IMG/VR virus record: IMGVR_UViG_3300048597_000392
Coordinates: 1 to 23,593 of that record
DNA: 23,593 nucleotides
DNA from: a virus
Reading direction: 5' to 3' (one strand)
This document shows positions 7,003 through 15,392 of the stretch, in pieces. Made by a program: the position numbers and the translations under genes. The stretch's first letter is position 1; every line of letters begins with the position of its first letter. Below the pieces are notes generated by a model. It worked only from the letters and a program-made list of their open reading frames with translations, was not told the DNA's origin and did no database searches.

Positions 7003-7527
7003 ATGGCGTTCGACACCAGCACGGTGCTGCAGGCCTTCGACGGGCAGCTGTTCGCCGCCCCCGCCGGCACCGCCCTCCCGGCCGATCTCGCCGACCCCCT
7101 GGGTGCGGCGTTCATCGGCGTCGGGTGGCTCACCGACGACGGGCTCACGTTCAACCCGAACGTGGACTCCCCCGACGCCATCCGGGGCTGGCCGCGGGGG
7201 GAGATCCTGCTGCGCCCCCCGGCCACCCTGGAGCCCGAGTTCACCTTCACCCTGGCCCAGCACGACGCCGACGCCCTGACCTGGATCACCGACGTCAGCG
7301 CCGAGCGGGCCCTGGTGCTGGAGTACCGGGCGTCGGTGGCGTCGCGGACGCACCGCCTCCTGCTGCCCCTGGTCCGGCTGTCGGATGCCGGGGACATGCC
7401 GCTGAACACCACCGACCTCGCCTCGGTGGAGATCACCGTCGGCGCCCGCCGCGACGACACCGCCGGGTTCACGTTCCAGTTCCAGCTGCCCGACGGCGCC
7501 GCCGGCACCGTGACCCGCCAGTACTGA
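7003..7527 (+). CDS. Major tail (tube) protein
   Basis: 174 residues from ATG 7003, with a strong aggaggt ribosome-binding site. The N-terminal STVLQAFDGQLFAAPAGTALP and VGWLTDDGLTFNPNVDSPDAIRGWPRGEIL resemble actinophage major tail proteins, as does the C-terminal ITVGARRDDTAGFTFQFQLPDG. It polymerises into the tail tube around the tape measure. The strong ribosome-binding site fits high expression. It is followed by the tail chaperones and tape measure in the canonical order. Confidence 0.82.
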   Translation: MAFDTSTVLQAFDGQLFAAPAGTALPADLADPLGAAFIGVGWLTDDGLTFNPNVDSPDAIRGWPRGEILLRPPATLEPEFTFTLAQHDADALTWITDVSAERALVLEYRASVASRTHRLLLPLVRLSDAGDMPLNTTDLASVEITVGARRDDTAGFTFQFQLPDGAAGTVTRQY

Positions 7528-7538
7528 GGAGCAACCCC

Positions 7539-7847
7539 ATGCCAGTGACGAAGCGGCCCGCCGGCGACGCGGGCGCAGTCATCGACCTCGACGCCCGCAA
7601 GGCGGCGCGGCTGGAGTCCAAGGGCCCCCGCACCGTCCGCTTCGGCGGCCGGGAGTGGGTGCTGAAGCCGGAGCTGCCGATGCAGTGCGTCGAGCACTTC
7701 ACCGCAGGCGACCTCGTCGGGGCGTTCGCCCTGATCCTGGTCGACCCCGACGACGCGCAGGGGTTCCTCGCCTCCGCGGAGCTGACGCGGGAGGACATGG
7801 CCGACCTGATGTCCGTCGTGTACGGGGTGGACCTGGGAAAGCCGTAG
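7539..7847 (+). CDS. Tail assembly chaperone, short (G-like) form
   Basis: 102 residues from ATG 7539 with a gagga site upstream, ending at TAG 7845-7847. It has an N-terminal basic stretch, TVRFGGREWVLKPELPMQCVEHFTAGD, then an acidic end. It is the lambda gpG equivalent, which binds the tape measure during tail assembly and is absent from the virion. Most ribosomes stop here; a fraction slip at 7835-7841 to make the long form. Confidence 0.85.
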   Translation: MPVTKRPAGDAGAVIDLDARKAARLESKGPRTVRFGGREWVLKPELPMQCVEHFTAGDLVGAFALILVDPDDAQGFLASAELTREDMADLMSVVYGVDLGKP

Positions 7848-8224
7848 CCGTCGGCCGCCTGCTCGACGAGCGGTGGCCGGCGGTGGAGGCCGATTTTCAG
7901 CAGTACTACGGGCTCGACCTCGGGGAGGAGGTGGACACGATGGGGATCAGCGCACGGCGGCTGTGCGTGCTGGTGCACGGGCTGCCCCGCACCTCCCGCA
8001 CCGCTGCGGCCCTGTCCGGGACGTGGACCCCGGAACGGACCCTCCTCGGCGTCATCGTCGAGCGCCTCGACGCGCTCACCGCCGTCACGGTCCGCGCCGC
8101 CGGCGGGAAGGTCCGCACCCCCGCCCCCATCGTGCCCAGGCCGCGCCGGCAGCAGGCCGCAGCAGTGCCCACCACCGCAGCCCTGGACGCCCTCGACGCG
8201 GCCCTGGCAAGGGGTGCCCGCTGA
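7539..8224 (+). CDS. Tail assembly chaperone, long (GT-like) frameshift product
   Basis: The short-form frame is joined by a -1 slip at GGGAAAG (7835-7841) to a frame that continues from 7841 to TGA 8222-8224. The fusion has about 228 residues: 101 from the first frame and 127 from the second. The second part begins AVAVGRLLDERWPAVEADFQ, contains GLDLGEEVDTMGISARRLCVLVHGLP (a pattern usual for actinophage T domains) and ends in an Ala-rich tail. The T part has no ribosome-binding site or convincing start of its own. Programmed frameshifting here is conserved across siphophages and sets the G to GT ratio. Confidence 0.88.
7835..7841 (+). promoter_or_regulatory. Programmed -1 ribosomal frameshift site
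   Basis: GGGAAAG is read G GGA AAG in the zero frame, two codons before the short-form stop. It is the same heptamer used by phage lambda for G-T. After a 1-base backward slip the ribosome enters the open T frame at 7841. Confidence 0.9.
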
Positions 8225-8226
8225 TG

Positions 8227-8664
8227 CTAGGAACGCTGACGGGCGCGGTACGCATCGGAACTCGCCTTCATGCACGCCCGACACTGCCGGGATCCGCGCG
8301 GGTTCACATAGGTGTTCTCCCGCGTGTACTCGTGCCCCTGCGGGCAGTGCGTTCTGAGATGCCATCTGCGCGGGCGTTGGCGGGCATTGTTGACGGCTTG
8401 GGTGACGGCCTCGAGGTGTTCCGGTCTGACGCATTCCGGCGTGTGGCACAGGTGGTCGATGTGCAGCCCGTCGGGGATGGGGCTTACGAGAACTTCGTAG
8501 ACGTACTTATGCGCCAGCACTCGCCTGCGAGGGTTGCTGAGGGAGAAGACCCCGTATCCGTACCTGTTCTTGGCGCCTGTCCAGACCCAGCAGCCGGACT
8601 GCTTGTCGATGAATCTCCACACGCGGACCTCTGCGGGCACTGGCTTCGGCCCGGGCTTCGTCAT
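8227..8664 (-). CDS. HNH homing endonuclease
   Basis: 145 residues from ATG 8664. The first part has CWVWTGAKNRYGYGVFSL, then AHKYVYEVLVSPIPDGLHIDHLCHTPECVRPEHLEAVT: the core of the HNH_3-type beta-beta-alpha-metal nuclease, with H/D/H catalytic residues in IDHLC and the downstream His. A C-terminal zinc-ribbon-like segment follows (CPQGHEYT...CRAC), probably for DNA binding. It is oriented against the tail operon, its stop facing the chaperone stop only 2 nt away and its start 17 nt from the tape measure. It is less GC-rich than its neighbours, as expected for a mobile gene. It probably copies itself into related phages lacking it. Confidence 0.9.
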   Translation of the reverse strand: MTKPGPKPVPAEVRVWRFIDKQSGCWVWTGAKNRYGYGVFSLSNPRRRVLAHKYVYEVLVSPIPDGLHIDHLCHTPECVRPEHLEAVTQAVNNARQRPRRWHLRTHCPQGHEYTRENTYVNPRGSRQCRACMKASSDAYRARQRS

Positions 8665-8681
8665 GACAGAAGGATAACCTG

Positions 8682-10952
8682 ATGGCCGTAGCCGCAGGCA
8701 CCGCGTTCATCGATATCAGGCCGGACTGGGCGGGCTTCAGCAAGGAGCTGTCGTCGGGGCTGTCGCGGGCCGGGTCCGGGCTGACCGGGTTCGGCAAGCA
8801 GATGAGCGTCGGCGTCACCGCCCCGATCCTGGCCGCCGCCGGCGCCGGCGCGTTCTTCGGCATCTCCACCGCCGCCTCCCTGGAGCAGGCCGAGGTCGCG
8901 TTCTCCACCCTCACCGGGTCCGCCGAGACCGGGAAGAAGGTCCTGCAGGACCTCAAGGACCTCGGCAGGATCACCCCCTTCGAGACGGCCGACCTGACGA
9001 CCACGGCGCAGCGGCTCCTCAACGCCGGCGTCGCCACCGGCGACCTGACGAAGGCGATCACGTTCCTCGGCGATGCGGCCGGCACGCAGGGCGCCCAGGG
9101 CCTGGACCGGCTCGGGTTCGCCTACAGCCAGATCCTCGGGTCCGGGCGGGCCCTCACGGAGGACATCAACCAGATCGCCGACGTCGGCGTCCCCATCTGG
9201 GGGGAGCTCGCCGCACAGCTGGGGGTGACGCAGGCCGAGGTCCGCGACATGGCGTCCGAGGGCAAGATCAGCGCCGACGTCATCACGGCGGCGTTCGAGC
9301 AGCCCCTGGGGCCCATGAAGAACCTCGTCGGCGGGATGGCGGCGCAGTCGCAGACCCTCACCGGGCTGTGGTCGACGCTGAAGGACACCGTCGGGCAGGG
9401 CCTGGCGGACTCCATCACCGCGTCCCTGCCCGACATCAAGGCGGCGCTGTCCGACATCACCGCCGCGATCGGGCCCGCCCTGGCGGCGGCCGGGCCGGCG
9501 TTCGCGGGCATCGCGCAGGCGGCCGTGCCCCTGGTCGGGGCCCTCGCCGACGTCCTGGTGTGGTTCAGCGAACTGTCGCCGCAGATGCAGCAGTGGATCG
9601 TGTACGCGGTCGCCGGCGCCGCCGCGGTCGGCCCGGTCGCTCTGGGCCTGGGCCGGGTCGCCACCGCCGCCTCCAGCACCGCAGGGGTGCTCGGCAAGGT
9701 GTCCGGCGGGTTCAACAAGGTCGTCGGCGCGATCTTCCCGGTGTGGAAGCAGCTCACCCCCCTGGGCCGGGTGCTGGTGTCGTTCGGGTCGGTCGGGAAG
9801 GTGTTCGCCACCCTGGGGCGGACCCTGTTCGGGTTCGCCAAGGGCGTGGTCACGGTGATGCGGATCATCGGAGCCGCGTTCGCGGCCAACCCGATCGGGC
9901 TGCTCGTGCTTGCGATCGGGATCGGCGTGGTCCTGGTCATCAAGTACTGGGACCAGATCAAGGGCGCGTTCGCGGCGGCCTGGGCGTTCGTCCAGCCGAT
10001 CCTGCAGTCGCTGTGGCAGGCGGTGAAGGGCGCCTTCGACGCCGTCGTGTCCGCGATCAGCACGGCCATCGCCTGGATCGGCGGCCTGTTCACGTCCATC
10101 TGGGCCACCGTGAAGCCGGTCTGGGACACATTCTGGTCCCTGCTGACCCTGCCGATCCGGATCTGGTGGACCTTCGTCAGCGCCTACGTGCAACTGGCGT
10201 GGGCGCTCATCCAGGCCGTGTTCACGGCGGTGGCCGGGTTCGTGGTGCCCATCTGGCAGGGCATGTGGGACGCCGTCTCGGGGGCCCTGTCCGCTGCGTG
10301 GGGCTTCATCTCCGGGGCCCTCTCGGCGGCCTGGGGGTTCATCGTCGGGGTGTTCAACGGAATCAAGGACAGCGTCGTCGCGGTGTGGACAGCCCTGTGG
10401 GGGGCTGTGCGGGGGGCGTGGGACGCCGTCTACGGGTTCCTCTCCAGCGGTGTCTCGCGGGCCCGCGATGTCGTCGTCGCGGCGTTCGAGAACATGCGGG
10501 ACCGGGTCCGCGCGGTGTGGGACGGCATCAAGGGCATCGTCCGTGGAGCCGTCGACGCGGTGCAGGGCATCGCCTCGGGGATCTGGTCGGGCCTGCGGGG
10601 CGTCATCAACACCGGGATCGGCCTGCTGAACTCCGCGATTTCGGGGTTCAACCGGGTCATCTCCGCCGTGAACCGGGTCCCCGGCGTGTCCGTCCCAACG
10701 ATCCCGTCCATCCCGCGGCTGGCCGACGGCGGCATCGTGTCCGCCCCCACGATCGCGATGGTCGGGGAGGCCGGCCCGGAGGCCGTCATCCCGCTGTCCC
10801 AGCTCGGCCGGTTCGTGCCCGAGAAGCAGAAGCAGGACACCTGGCTGCAGGTGTACATCGGCGACCAGGAGATCACGGCGATGATCGAGCAGGTCACCCG
10901 CCGCGACGCCACCGCCCTCGCCGGCGCCCTCGCCCGCGGGAGGCGGCTATGA
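8682..10952 (+). CDS. Tail tape measure protein
   Basis: 756 residues from ATG 8682 with agaagga upstream. The N-terminal region (AFIDIRPDWAGFSKELSSGL, then GFGKQMSVGVTAPILAA, then FSTLTGSAETGKKVLQDLKD and ITPFETADLTTTAQRLL) is the typical tape-measure start. Hydrophobic segments lie near residues 400-425 (IGLLVLAIGIGVVLVIKYW) and in the Trp/Ala-rich middle, which has imperfect repeats (GALSAAWGFIS / GALSAAWGFIV). The end has PRLADGGIVSAPTIAMVGEAGPEAVIPL, a widespread tape-measure C-terminal motif. At about 0.15 nm per residue the tail would be near 110 nm. Its stop overlaps the next ATG. Confidence 0.93.
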   Translation: MAVAAGTAFIDIRPDWAGFSKELSSGLSRAGSGLTGFGKQMSVGVTAPILAAAGAGAFFGISTAASLEQAEVAFSTLTGSAETGKKVLQDLKDLGRITPFETADLTTTAQRLLNAGVATGDLTKAITFLGDAAGTQGAQGLDRLGFAYSQILGSGRALTEDINQIADVGVPIWGELAAQLGVTQAEVRDMASEGKISADVITAAFEQPLGPMKNLVGGMAAQSQTLTGLWSTLKDTVGQGLADSITASLPDIKAALSDITAAIGPALAAAGPAFAGIAQAAVPLVGALADVLVWFSELSPQMQQWIVYAVAGAAAVGPVALGLGRVATAASSTAGVLGKVSGGFNKVVGAIFPVWKQLTPLGRVLVSFGSVGKVFATLGRTLFGFAKGVVTVMRIIGAAFAANPIGLLVLAIGIGVVLVIKYWDQIKGAFAAAWAFVQPILQSLWQAVKGAFDAVVSAISTAIAWIGGLFTSIWATVKPVWDTFWSLLTLPIRIWWTFVSAYVQLAWALIQAVFTAVAGFVVPIWQGMWDAVSGALSAAWGFISGALSAAWGFIVGVFNGIKDSVVAVWTALWGAVRGAWDAVYGFLSSGVSRARDVVVAAFENMRDRVRAVWDGIKGIVRGAVDAVQGIASGIWSGLRGVINTGIGLLNSAISGFNRVISAVNRVPGVSVPTIPSIPRLADGGIVSAPTIAMVGEAGPEAVIPLSQLGRFVPEKQKQDTWLQVYIGDQEITAMIEQVTRRDATALAGALARGRRL

Positions 10953-11740
10953 CCCTCGACCTCACCGCCGCGGCGGGGCCGCTGGACGTGCGGCTGCGGG
11001 CCACCGGCAGCGTCCCCGGCGCGGCCCGCATCGAGGTCCTGCGCACGATGCTCGGCACCCGGTCGGTGGTCCGGGCCTGGCCCGGCTTCGACGGGGCGTG
11101 GGTGCACACCGACATCGACGTCCTCCAAGGCACCCCGCTGACCTACGAGGCGGTCCTGTACGACGCCTCCGGGGCGATCCTGGCCACGACCCCGCCCACC
11201 GCCGCGGTGGCCGTGCCGCCCAGCGGCGCGGTGCTGCGGGACGCCCTGGTGCCGGCGCACCGGGTGCCGGTGCGGCTGGCCGGGCAGACCTCCGGGGACA
11301 CCACCAGCGACGTCCGCCGCGAAGTCCTGCGCCCCCTGGGCAGGTCGGCGCCGCTGGCGATCACCGACGTCCGGCAGCGCGCCACCGGCACCACCTCGGT
11401 GCTGACCCTCACCCGCACCGAGCACGACCAGCTGCGGTCCCTGCTCGACAGCGGCAACGTCCTGCTGTTCACCGGCCCCGTCGGATTCGACATCGCCCGC
11501 CCCTTCTACCTGACCGCCGGGGCCCTGACCGTGTCCCGGGTGTCGGCGGCCCTGGACGAGGCCAGGCTGTTCACGTACGACTGGATGGAGGTCGACGGTC
11601 CGCCCGTCCTGGAGCCCACCCCCGCAGTCACCTGGGGGCAGCTGCTCGACACCGGGACCCGGTGGGCCGACATCCGCCGCACCCCGTGGGTCGACGTCAT
11701 GTTCCCCCCGGCGGCCCCGGCCCGGCTCAGGAGCGCGTGA
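10949..11740 (+). CDS. Minor tail protein (distal-tail type)
   Basis: 263 residues, with the start overlapping the tape-measure stop (ATGA). It is beta-rich: N-terminal LDVRLRATGSVPGAARIEVLRT, a central DVRREVLRPLGRSAPLAITD segment and TSVLTLTRTEHDQLRSLLDSGNVLLFTGP, then the C-terminal TWGQLLDTGTRWADIRR. Proteins in this position in actinophages form the distal tail ring that links tube and tip. I infer that role from position and fold pattern. It overlaps the next gene by one base. Confidence 0.68.
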   Translation: MTLDLTAAAGPLDVRLRATGSVPGAARIEVLRTMLGTRSVVRAWPGFDGAWVHTDIDVLQGTPLTYEAVLYDASGAILATTPPTAAVAVPPSGAVLRDALVPAHRVPVRLAGQTSGDTTSDVRREVLRPLGRSAPLAITDVRQRATGTTSVLTLTRTEHDQLRSLLDSGNVLLFTGPVGFDIARPFYLTAGALTVSRVSAALDEARLFTYDWMEVDGPPVLEPTPAVTWGQLLDTGTRWADIRRTPWVDVMFPPAAPARLRSA

Positions 11741-12828
11741 TGCTGCCCACCTCGCCCCGCTGGCCGCTGGCCGTCACGACGTCCCACACCGTCGCCCACC
11801 GGGTGCAGGTGTGGCGCGGCGGGCAGCTCCTGGTGGCGGACCTGCCCGTGGCAGGAGGGTCGGTGGTCCGCGACCACGGGGCCGTGATGACCTCGGCCGC
11901 CACGGTGGAGGTCGCCGACCCCGTGTGGCTGCCCGTGCTGCCCACCGACCCCCTGATGCCGCTCGGGGACGAGCTGCGGATCCACCTGGGGATCCGGTAC
12001 GCCGACGGGTCCACCGAGCTGGTGCAGGTGTTCGCCGGACCGGTCGTGTCCTGCCCGACCGGTCCGTCCGGCGGCGCGTTCACGGTCCGCGCCGAGGGGT
12101 GGCTGCGGTACGTCGCCGACGACCGGTTCCTCACCCCCTACCAGCCGTCCGGGTCGGCGGCGGCGGCGATCACCGCACTGCTGCGGGAGTCCGTCCCGGG
12201 GGCCGTGGTCGAGGTCGTGGTGCCCGACGCGCCGGCGCCGGCGGGGCTGCTGTTCGAGGAGGACCGGCTGCAGGCGGTGCAGGACCTGGCGGCGGGGCTC
12301 GGCGCCATCGTCACCGAACGCCCCGACGGCGGGTTCCGGGTCGCGCCGGACCCCGCGCCGGACCCGGCCGCGGCCCCCGCGAGGACGTTCATCCACGGCG
12401 AGGCGAACACCCTGCTGTCCCGCAACGAGCCCGAGCTGACCCGCGAGGAGCGGTACAACGCCGTCGTGGCGTTCAACCCCGACGACAACGGGGTGCGGGC
12501 GGTGGCGACCGTCGACGACCCCGCGTCCCCTGTGGCGTGGGGCGGCCCGTTCGGGCGGAAGCCTCTGTTCTTCTCCTCCCCCCTGCTGACCGCCGCGACC
12601 GTGCAGCAGGCCGCCGCGACACGCCTGGACGGCCTGCGGGGGCGGGTGCGGAAGGTCGAGGCGGACATCGGCCCCGACCCCGCACTGGAGCCCGGCGACC
12701 ACGTCCTGATCCGGTGGCCCGCGACGCACCGGACGCGGGGGCAGGTCGAGGAGGTCGCCCAGATCCGACGGGTCGAGCACCCCATCGGGCCGGGCGTCAC
12801 GAAGATGCAGCTGCGGGGGACCGGATGA
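11740..12828 (+). CDS. Tail hub protein (DUF5047-like)
   Basis: 362 residues. The N-terminus (SHTVAHRVQVWRGGQLLVADLPVAGGSVVRD) and the following TSAATVEVAD and GDELRIHLGIRYADGSTELVQVFAG pattern resemble DUF5047-type tail proteins of Streptomyces phages. A middle segment with ITALLRESVPGAVVEVVVPD and a C-terminal section with RYNAVVAFNPDD resemble gp27/hub-like domains. It probably forms part of the tail tip that opens on adsorption. Start and stop overlap both neighbours by 1-4 nt, so translation is coupled through the tail-tip genes. Confidence 0.72.
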   Translation: MLPTSPRWPLAVTTSHTVAHRVQVWRGGQLLVADLPVAGGSVVRDHGAVMTSAATVEVADPVWLPVLPTDPLMPLGDELRIHLGIRYADGSTELVQVFAGPVVSCPTGPSGGAFTVRAEGWLRYVADDRFLTPYQPSGSAAAAITALLRESVPGAVVEVVVPDAPAPAGLLFEEDRLQAVQDLAAGLGAIVTERPDGGFRVAPDPAPDPAAAPARTFIHGEANTLLSRNEPELTREERYNAVVAFNPDDNGVRAVATVDDPASPVAWGGPFGRKPLFFSSPLLTAATVQQAAATRLDGLRGRVRKVEADIGPDPALEPGDHVLIRWPATHRTRGQVEEVAQIRRVEHPIGPGVTKMQLRGTG

Positions 12829-13325
12829 GCGCCCTGGTGGACGTCCTGGCCGGGCTGGCGCAGGAGCGGCCCGTGACGATCCGGGATGCCGTCACCACGG
12901 CCACGGCCGGGTCGGTGATGGTGGGCGGCGCCCAGGTCGCGGTGTCCCGATGGGTGAACCGCCCCGAGGGCGCCGGGCAGCGGGTGGTGCTGCTGCTGCA
13001 GGGCGGGACCGCGGTCGCCGTCGGTGCGGGCCTGTACCGGCCGGACCTCGACGCCAGGTACGTGCGCACAGGGACGGGGCCGCTGCGCGCGAATGCAGCC
13101 CGCGTCACGTTCCTGTACGACGGATCGTGGCACCGGGCGAACCTGACGGGGTTGGGGCTGACCAACATCACAGCCGCGTCGTTCTCCCCGTGGGGGACCG
13201 CGGACGCGCTGCACATCTCCGTCGTCGATTCGAACCCCGCGAACTTCGGCCTCGCGATCTGGCGGTGGGACGGCACCCGCTTCACCGGGTCGCTCCAAGT
13301 GTCCGTGTCGGCCGAAGGGACGTGA
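12825..13325 (+). CDS. Tail tip protein with N-terminal OB-like segment
   Basis: 166 residues starting ATG 12825 (ATGA overlap). Residues about 1-70 (LAGLAQERPVTIRDAVTTATAGSVMVGGAQVAVSRWVNRP, then RVVLLLQGGTAVAVGAGLY) follow the beta pattern of small OB-fold spike/base proteins found after hub proteins. The remaining part (FLYDGSWHRANLTGLGLTNITAA and ALHISVVDSNPANFGLAIWRWDG) is beta-rich and Trp-containing, perhaps a binding domain. The identification is tentative. Confidence 0.55.
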   Translation: MSALVDVLAGLAQERPVTIRDAVTTATAGSVMVGGAQVAVSRWVNRPEGAGQRVVLLLQGGTAVAVGAGLYRPDLDARYVRTGTGPLRANAARVTFLYDGSWHRANLTGLGLTNITAASFSPWGTADALHISVVDSNPANFGLAIWRWDGTRFTGSLQVSVSAEGT

Positions 13326-13326
13326 C

Positions 13327-13770
13327 ATGCAGACGATGCCGGACGACGAGTTCGACGCCCTGTACCTCGAGGTCGTCGTGGAGAAGCAGCGCCGGATGAC
13401 GCTGGCGTCCATCCCGCAGCAGGTCGCCGACCTGAACGCGCAGTTCCTCGATGCCGAAGGAGCGGAGCAGGGGGACCCGTGGCGGCGCCCCACCGGCGCC
13501 CACGACGCCTACCCGCTCGGGTGGGTCGTCACCCACGACGGTGCGACCTGGGAGTCCCTCGTCGCCGCGAACGTGTGGGAGCCGCCCATGAACTGGCGGG
13601 AACTCGTCCCCGGAGGCTGCCCGGCGTGGGTGCAGCCGACCGGCCAGCACGACGCCTACAACGAGGGCGACTGCGTCACGCACGACGGAGGGTCGTGGGT
13701 GTCCCTGATCGACGCCAACGTGTGGCCCCCCGGGGTCCACGGCTGGGAACTGCACGAAGGAGAGCGCTGA
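13327..13770 (+). CDS. Tail protein with two tandem carbohydrate-binding-like repeats
   Basis: 147 residues from ATG 13327. After a helical N-terminal 45 residues there are two copies of one motif: PTGAHDAYPLGWVVTHDG followed by WESLVAANVWEPPMNWREL, and PTGQHDAYNEGDCVTHDG followed by WVSLIDANVWPPGVHGWEL. The Trp/His/Asp pattern matches small chitin-binding (CBM5/12-like) modules common in phage tail and lytic proteins. It probably gives the tail tip a host-surface glycan-binding function. Its stop overlaps the next ATG by one base. Confidence 0.7.
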   Translation: MQTMPDDEFDALYLEVVVEKQRRMTLASIPQQVADLNAQFLDAEGAEQGDPWRRPTGAHDAYPLGWVVTHDGATWESLVAANVWEPPMNWRELVPGGCPAWVQPTGQHDAYNEGDCVTHDGGSWVSLIDANVWPPGVHGWELHEGER

Positions 13771-14045
13771 TGCCCGCAACCCCCCTGTACGGGTTCCCCG
13801 CCCCCGACGTGATGACCGACGCCGACGGCCCCGAGCAGATCCTCGCCCTCGGGCAGGCGGTGGAGAACCTGTTGTCCACCGGGACGGTGAAGATGGCCGG
13901 CGGCGTGATCGAGGCGAACACCCCGACCGCCGCCAACCATGTCGCCACCCGTGGCTACATCGACGCCAGGTTCGTCATCGGGCCGGTCGCCGCCGCCCCA
14001 CCGGCCGGCGGGCTGGCCGACGGCAGCCTCTTCTTCGGGGTCTGA
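13770..14045 (+). CDS. Small tail-fibre-associated protein
   Basis: 91 residues from ATG 13770. The N-terminus MPATPLYGFPAPDVMTDADG with a following helix (EQILALGQAVENLLS) is a pattern I associate with short N-terminal segments of actinophage tail fibres. Then comes NTPTAANHVATRGYIDARF, a typical fibre-hinge motif also echoed in the gene at 15385. It could be a fibre attachment protein. It lies between the glycan-binding gene and the fibronectin-type gene. Confidence 0.6.
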   Translation: MPATPLYGFPAPDVMTDADGPEQILALGQAVENLLSTGTVKMAGGVIEANTPTAANHVATRGYIDARFVIGPVAAAPPAGGLADGSLFFGV

Positions 14046-14046
14046 C

Positions 14047-15003
14047 GTGGCCGTCTACGCCTTCACCGGCGGGCAGCGCAAGGCCCTGGTCGACCCCCTG
14101 GCGTACGTCGCCGGTGCGAGGGTGCCGGTCCAGACGGTCCACGCCTACCACGGCGGGCAGCGGACCCTGGTGTGGTCCCGCACCCCCACCACCCTGGCCG
14201 CCGTCCCGCTGTCCACGTCGCAGGTCCGCCTCACCTGGACGGCGCCGGGCGCCGGCGCCGACTCCTACCGGCTGCGCCGCGGCGGCACGCAGATCTACGC
14301 CGGACCCGCGCTGACGTTCACCGACTCCGGCCTGCCGGCCGGGACGGCGTTCACGTGGACCGTCGACGCGCTCCGCGGCGGGGTCGTGGTGTCCACCGCC
14401 ACCGCCAACGCCTCCACCCTCCCCGTCGTCATCGAGGACAGGTTCGTGTCGCTGTTCGCCGTCACCTCCGCCTCGTTCAACGGGGCGGGGGCGAACCGGA
14501 ACGTGCCCGACACGTTCTACGGCCAGTTCTCGACGGTCCACGGCAACCAGCGCAGCCTGTGGTGCTTCGACATCCCCGCCGAGGTCCGCAACTGCGTGGC
14601 GATCGACCGGATCGACATCGCGGTCTTCAACCAGCACCACTTCCAGGGCGGCGGGAACGCCGTCGCCCTGGTGGTCCACCACGGCGACTTCCGGGGCGGG
14701 TTCCCGGGGCAGTTCCCCGGGTCCACGACGGCCCTGAACTTCAACGGGGCGGTCTGGCGACCGATGGCCCGCCGCAACGCCTGGCTGGACGCCGGGGCGA
14801 ACGACGGCGGGTGGATGACGAACTGCCAGGGCCTCGCAGCAGCCGGCCGGGCCACCCTCGCGGAGGAGTTCCGGGTCGGCGGTGCCTGGGGCTTGGGCCT
14901 GATCGCCCCCAGCACCGCGCAGGCCCACTACGGCTACGGGCAGGGCGCCACGCAGACCAACCGGCCGCAGCTCAGGCTGTGGTTTCGCGTCAGGGTCGGC
15001 TAG
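14047..15003 (+). CDS. Minor tail protein with fibronectin type III domain
   Basis: 318 residues from GTG 14047, 1 nt after the previous stop. Residues about 45-115 (LAAVPLSTSQVRLTWTAPGAGADSYRLRR...) form an FN3-like module, often seen in tail proteins of phages of Gram-positive hosts. The remaining ~200 residues (RNVPDTFYGQFSTVHGNQRSLWCFDIP, DRIDIAVFNQHHFQGGGNA, and the end GLGLIAPSTAQAHYGYG) look like a beta-sandwich receptor-binding domain. Motif GGQRK/GGQRT is repeated in the first 40 residues. The role in surface binding is inferred. Confidence 0.65.
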   Translation: MAVYAFTGGQRKALVDPLAYVAGARVPVQTVHAYHGGQRTLVWSRTPTTLAAVPLSTSQVRLTWTAPGAGADSYRLRRGGTQIYAGPALTFTDSGLPAGTAFTWTVDALRGGVVVSTATANASTLPVVIEDRFVSLFAVTSASFNGAGANRNVPDTFYGQFSTVHGNQRSLWCFDIPAEVRNCVAIDRIDIAVFNQHHFQGGGNAVALVVHHGDFRGGFPGQFPGSTTALNFNGAVWRPMARRNAWLDAGANDGGWMTNCQGLAAAGRATLAEEFRVGGAWGLGLIAPSTAQAHYGYGQGATQTNRPQLRLWFRVRVG

Positions 15004-15017
15004 GAGGAGGAGCAGTG

Positions 15018-15392
15018 ATGACGAGCATCTGCACAGGACCCACGAGGCTGGACTGGGGCTGCGTCTACGCAGGAGACCGCAATACCGTCCGGCTCGAACT
15101 GCTCGCCGACGGCTCCCCGTGGAACCTGGACGGTGCGGTCCTGTCGGCGCAGGCCAGGAGCACGGCGACCTCCCCGGACGTCGCGCTCACCGCGACCATC
15201 GTGGACGTCGACCCCTCCCGTGGCCTGTTCGATGTGGGGTGGGACGGGGAGGCCGTCAGGGCGCTCCTGGGCGGTGCTGCGGCGTGGTCCGGGGTCTGGG
15301 ACCTGCAGGTGCTCGAACCGGAGCAGGACCTGCCGACCACGGTCCTGCACGGCACGATCTCGGCGACGATGGACGTGACCCGCGATGAGTGA
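15018..15392 (+). CDS. Tail tip / baseplate-type small beta protein
   Basis: 124 residues from ATG 15018, with aggaggagg ideally spaced; an in-frame GTG at 15015 is an alternative. The pattern LDWGCVYAGDRNTVRLELLADG, then WNLDGAVLSAQARSTATS and FDVGWDGEAVRALLGG, WSGVWDLQVLE resembles the N-terminal immunoglobulin-like domain of upper baseplate proteins (BppU type). It probably anchors receptor-binding parts to the tip. Its stop overlaps the next ATG region by 8 nt. Confidence 0.6.
   Translation: MTSICTGPTRLDWGCVYAGDRNTVRLELLADGSPWNLDGAVLSAQARSTATSPDVALTATIVDVDPSRGLFDVGWDGEAVRALLGGAAAWSGVWDLQVLEPEQDLPTTVLHGTISATMDVTRDE

Noticed and set aside
8661-10193. 510-residue minus-strand open frame over the tape measure
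   Set aside because: Low-complexity Gly/Asp/Arg composition, antisense to a clear tape measure; typical of long shadow frames in GC-rich phages.
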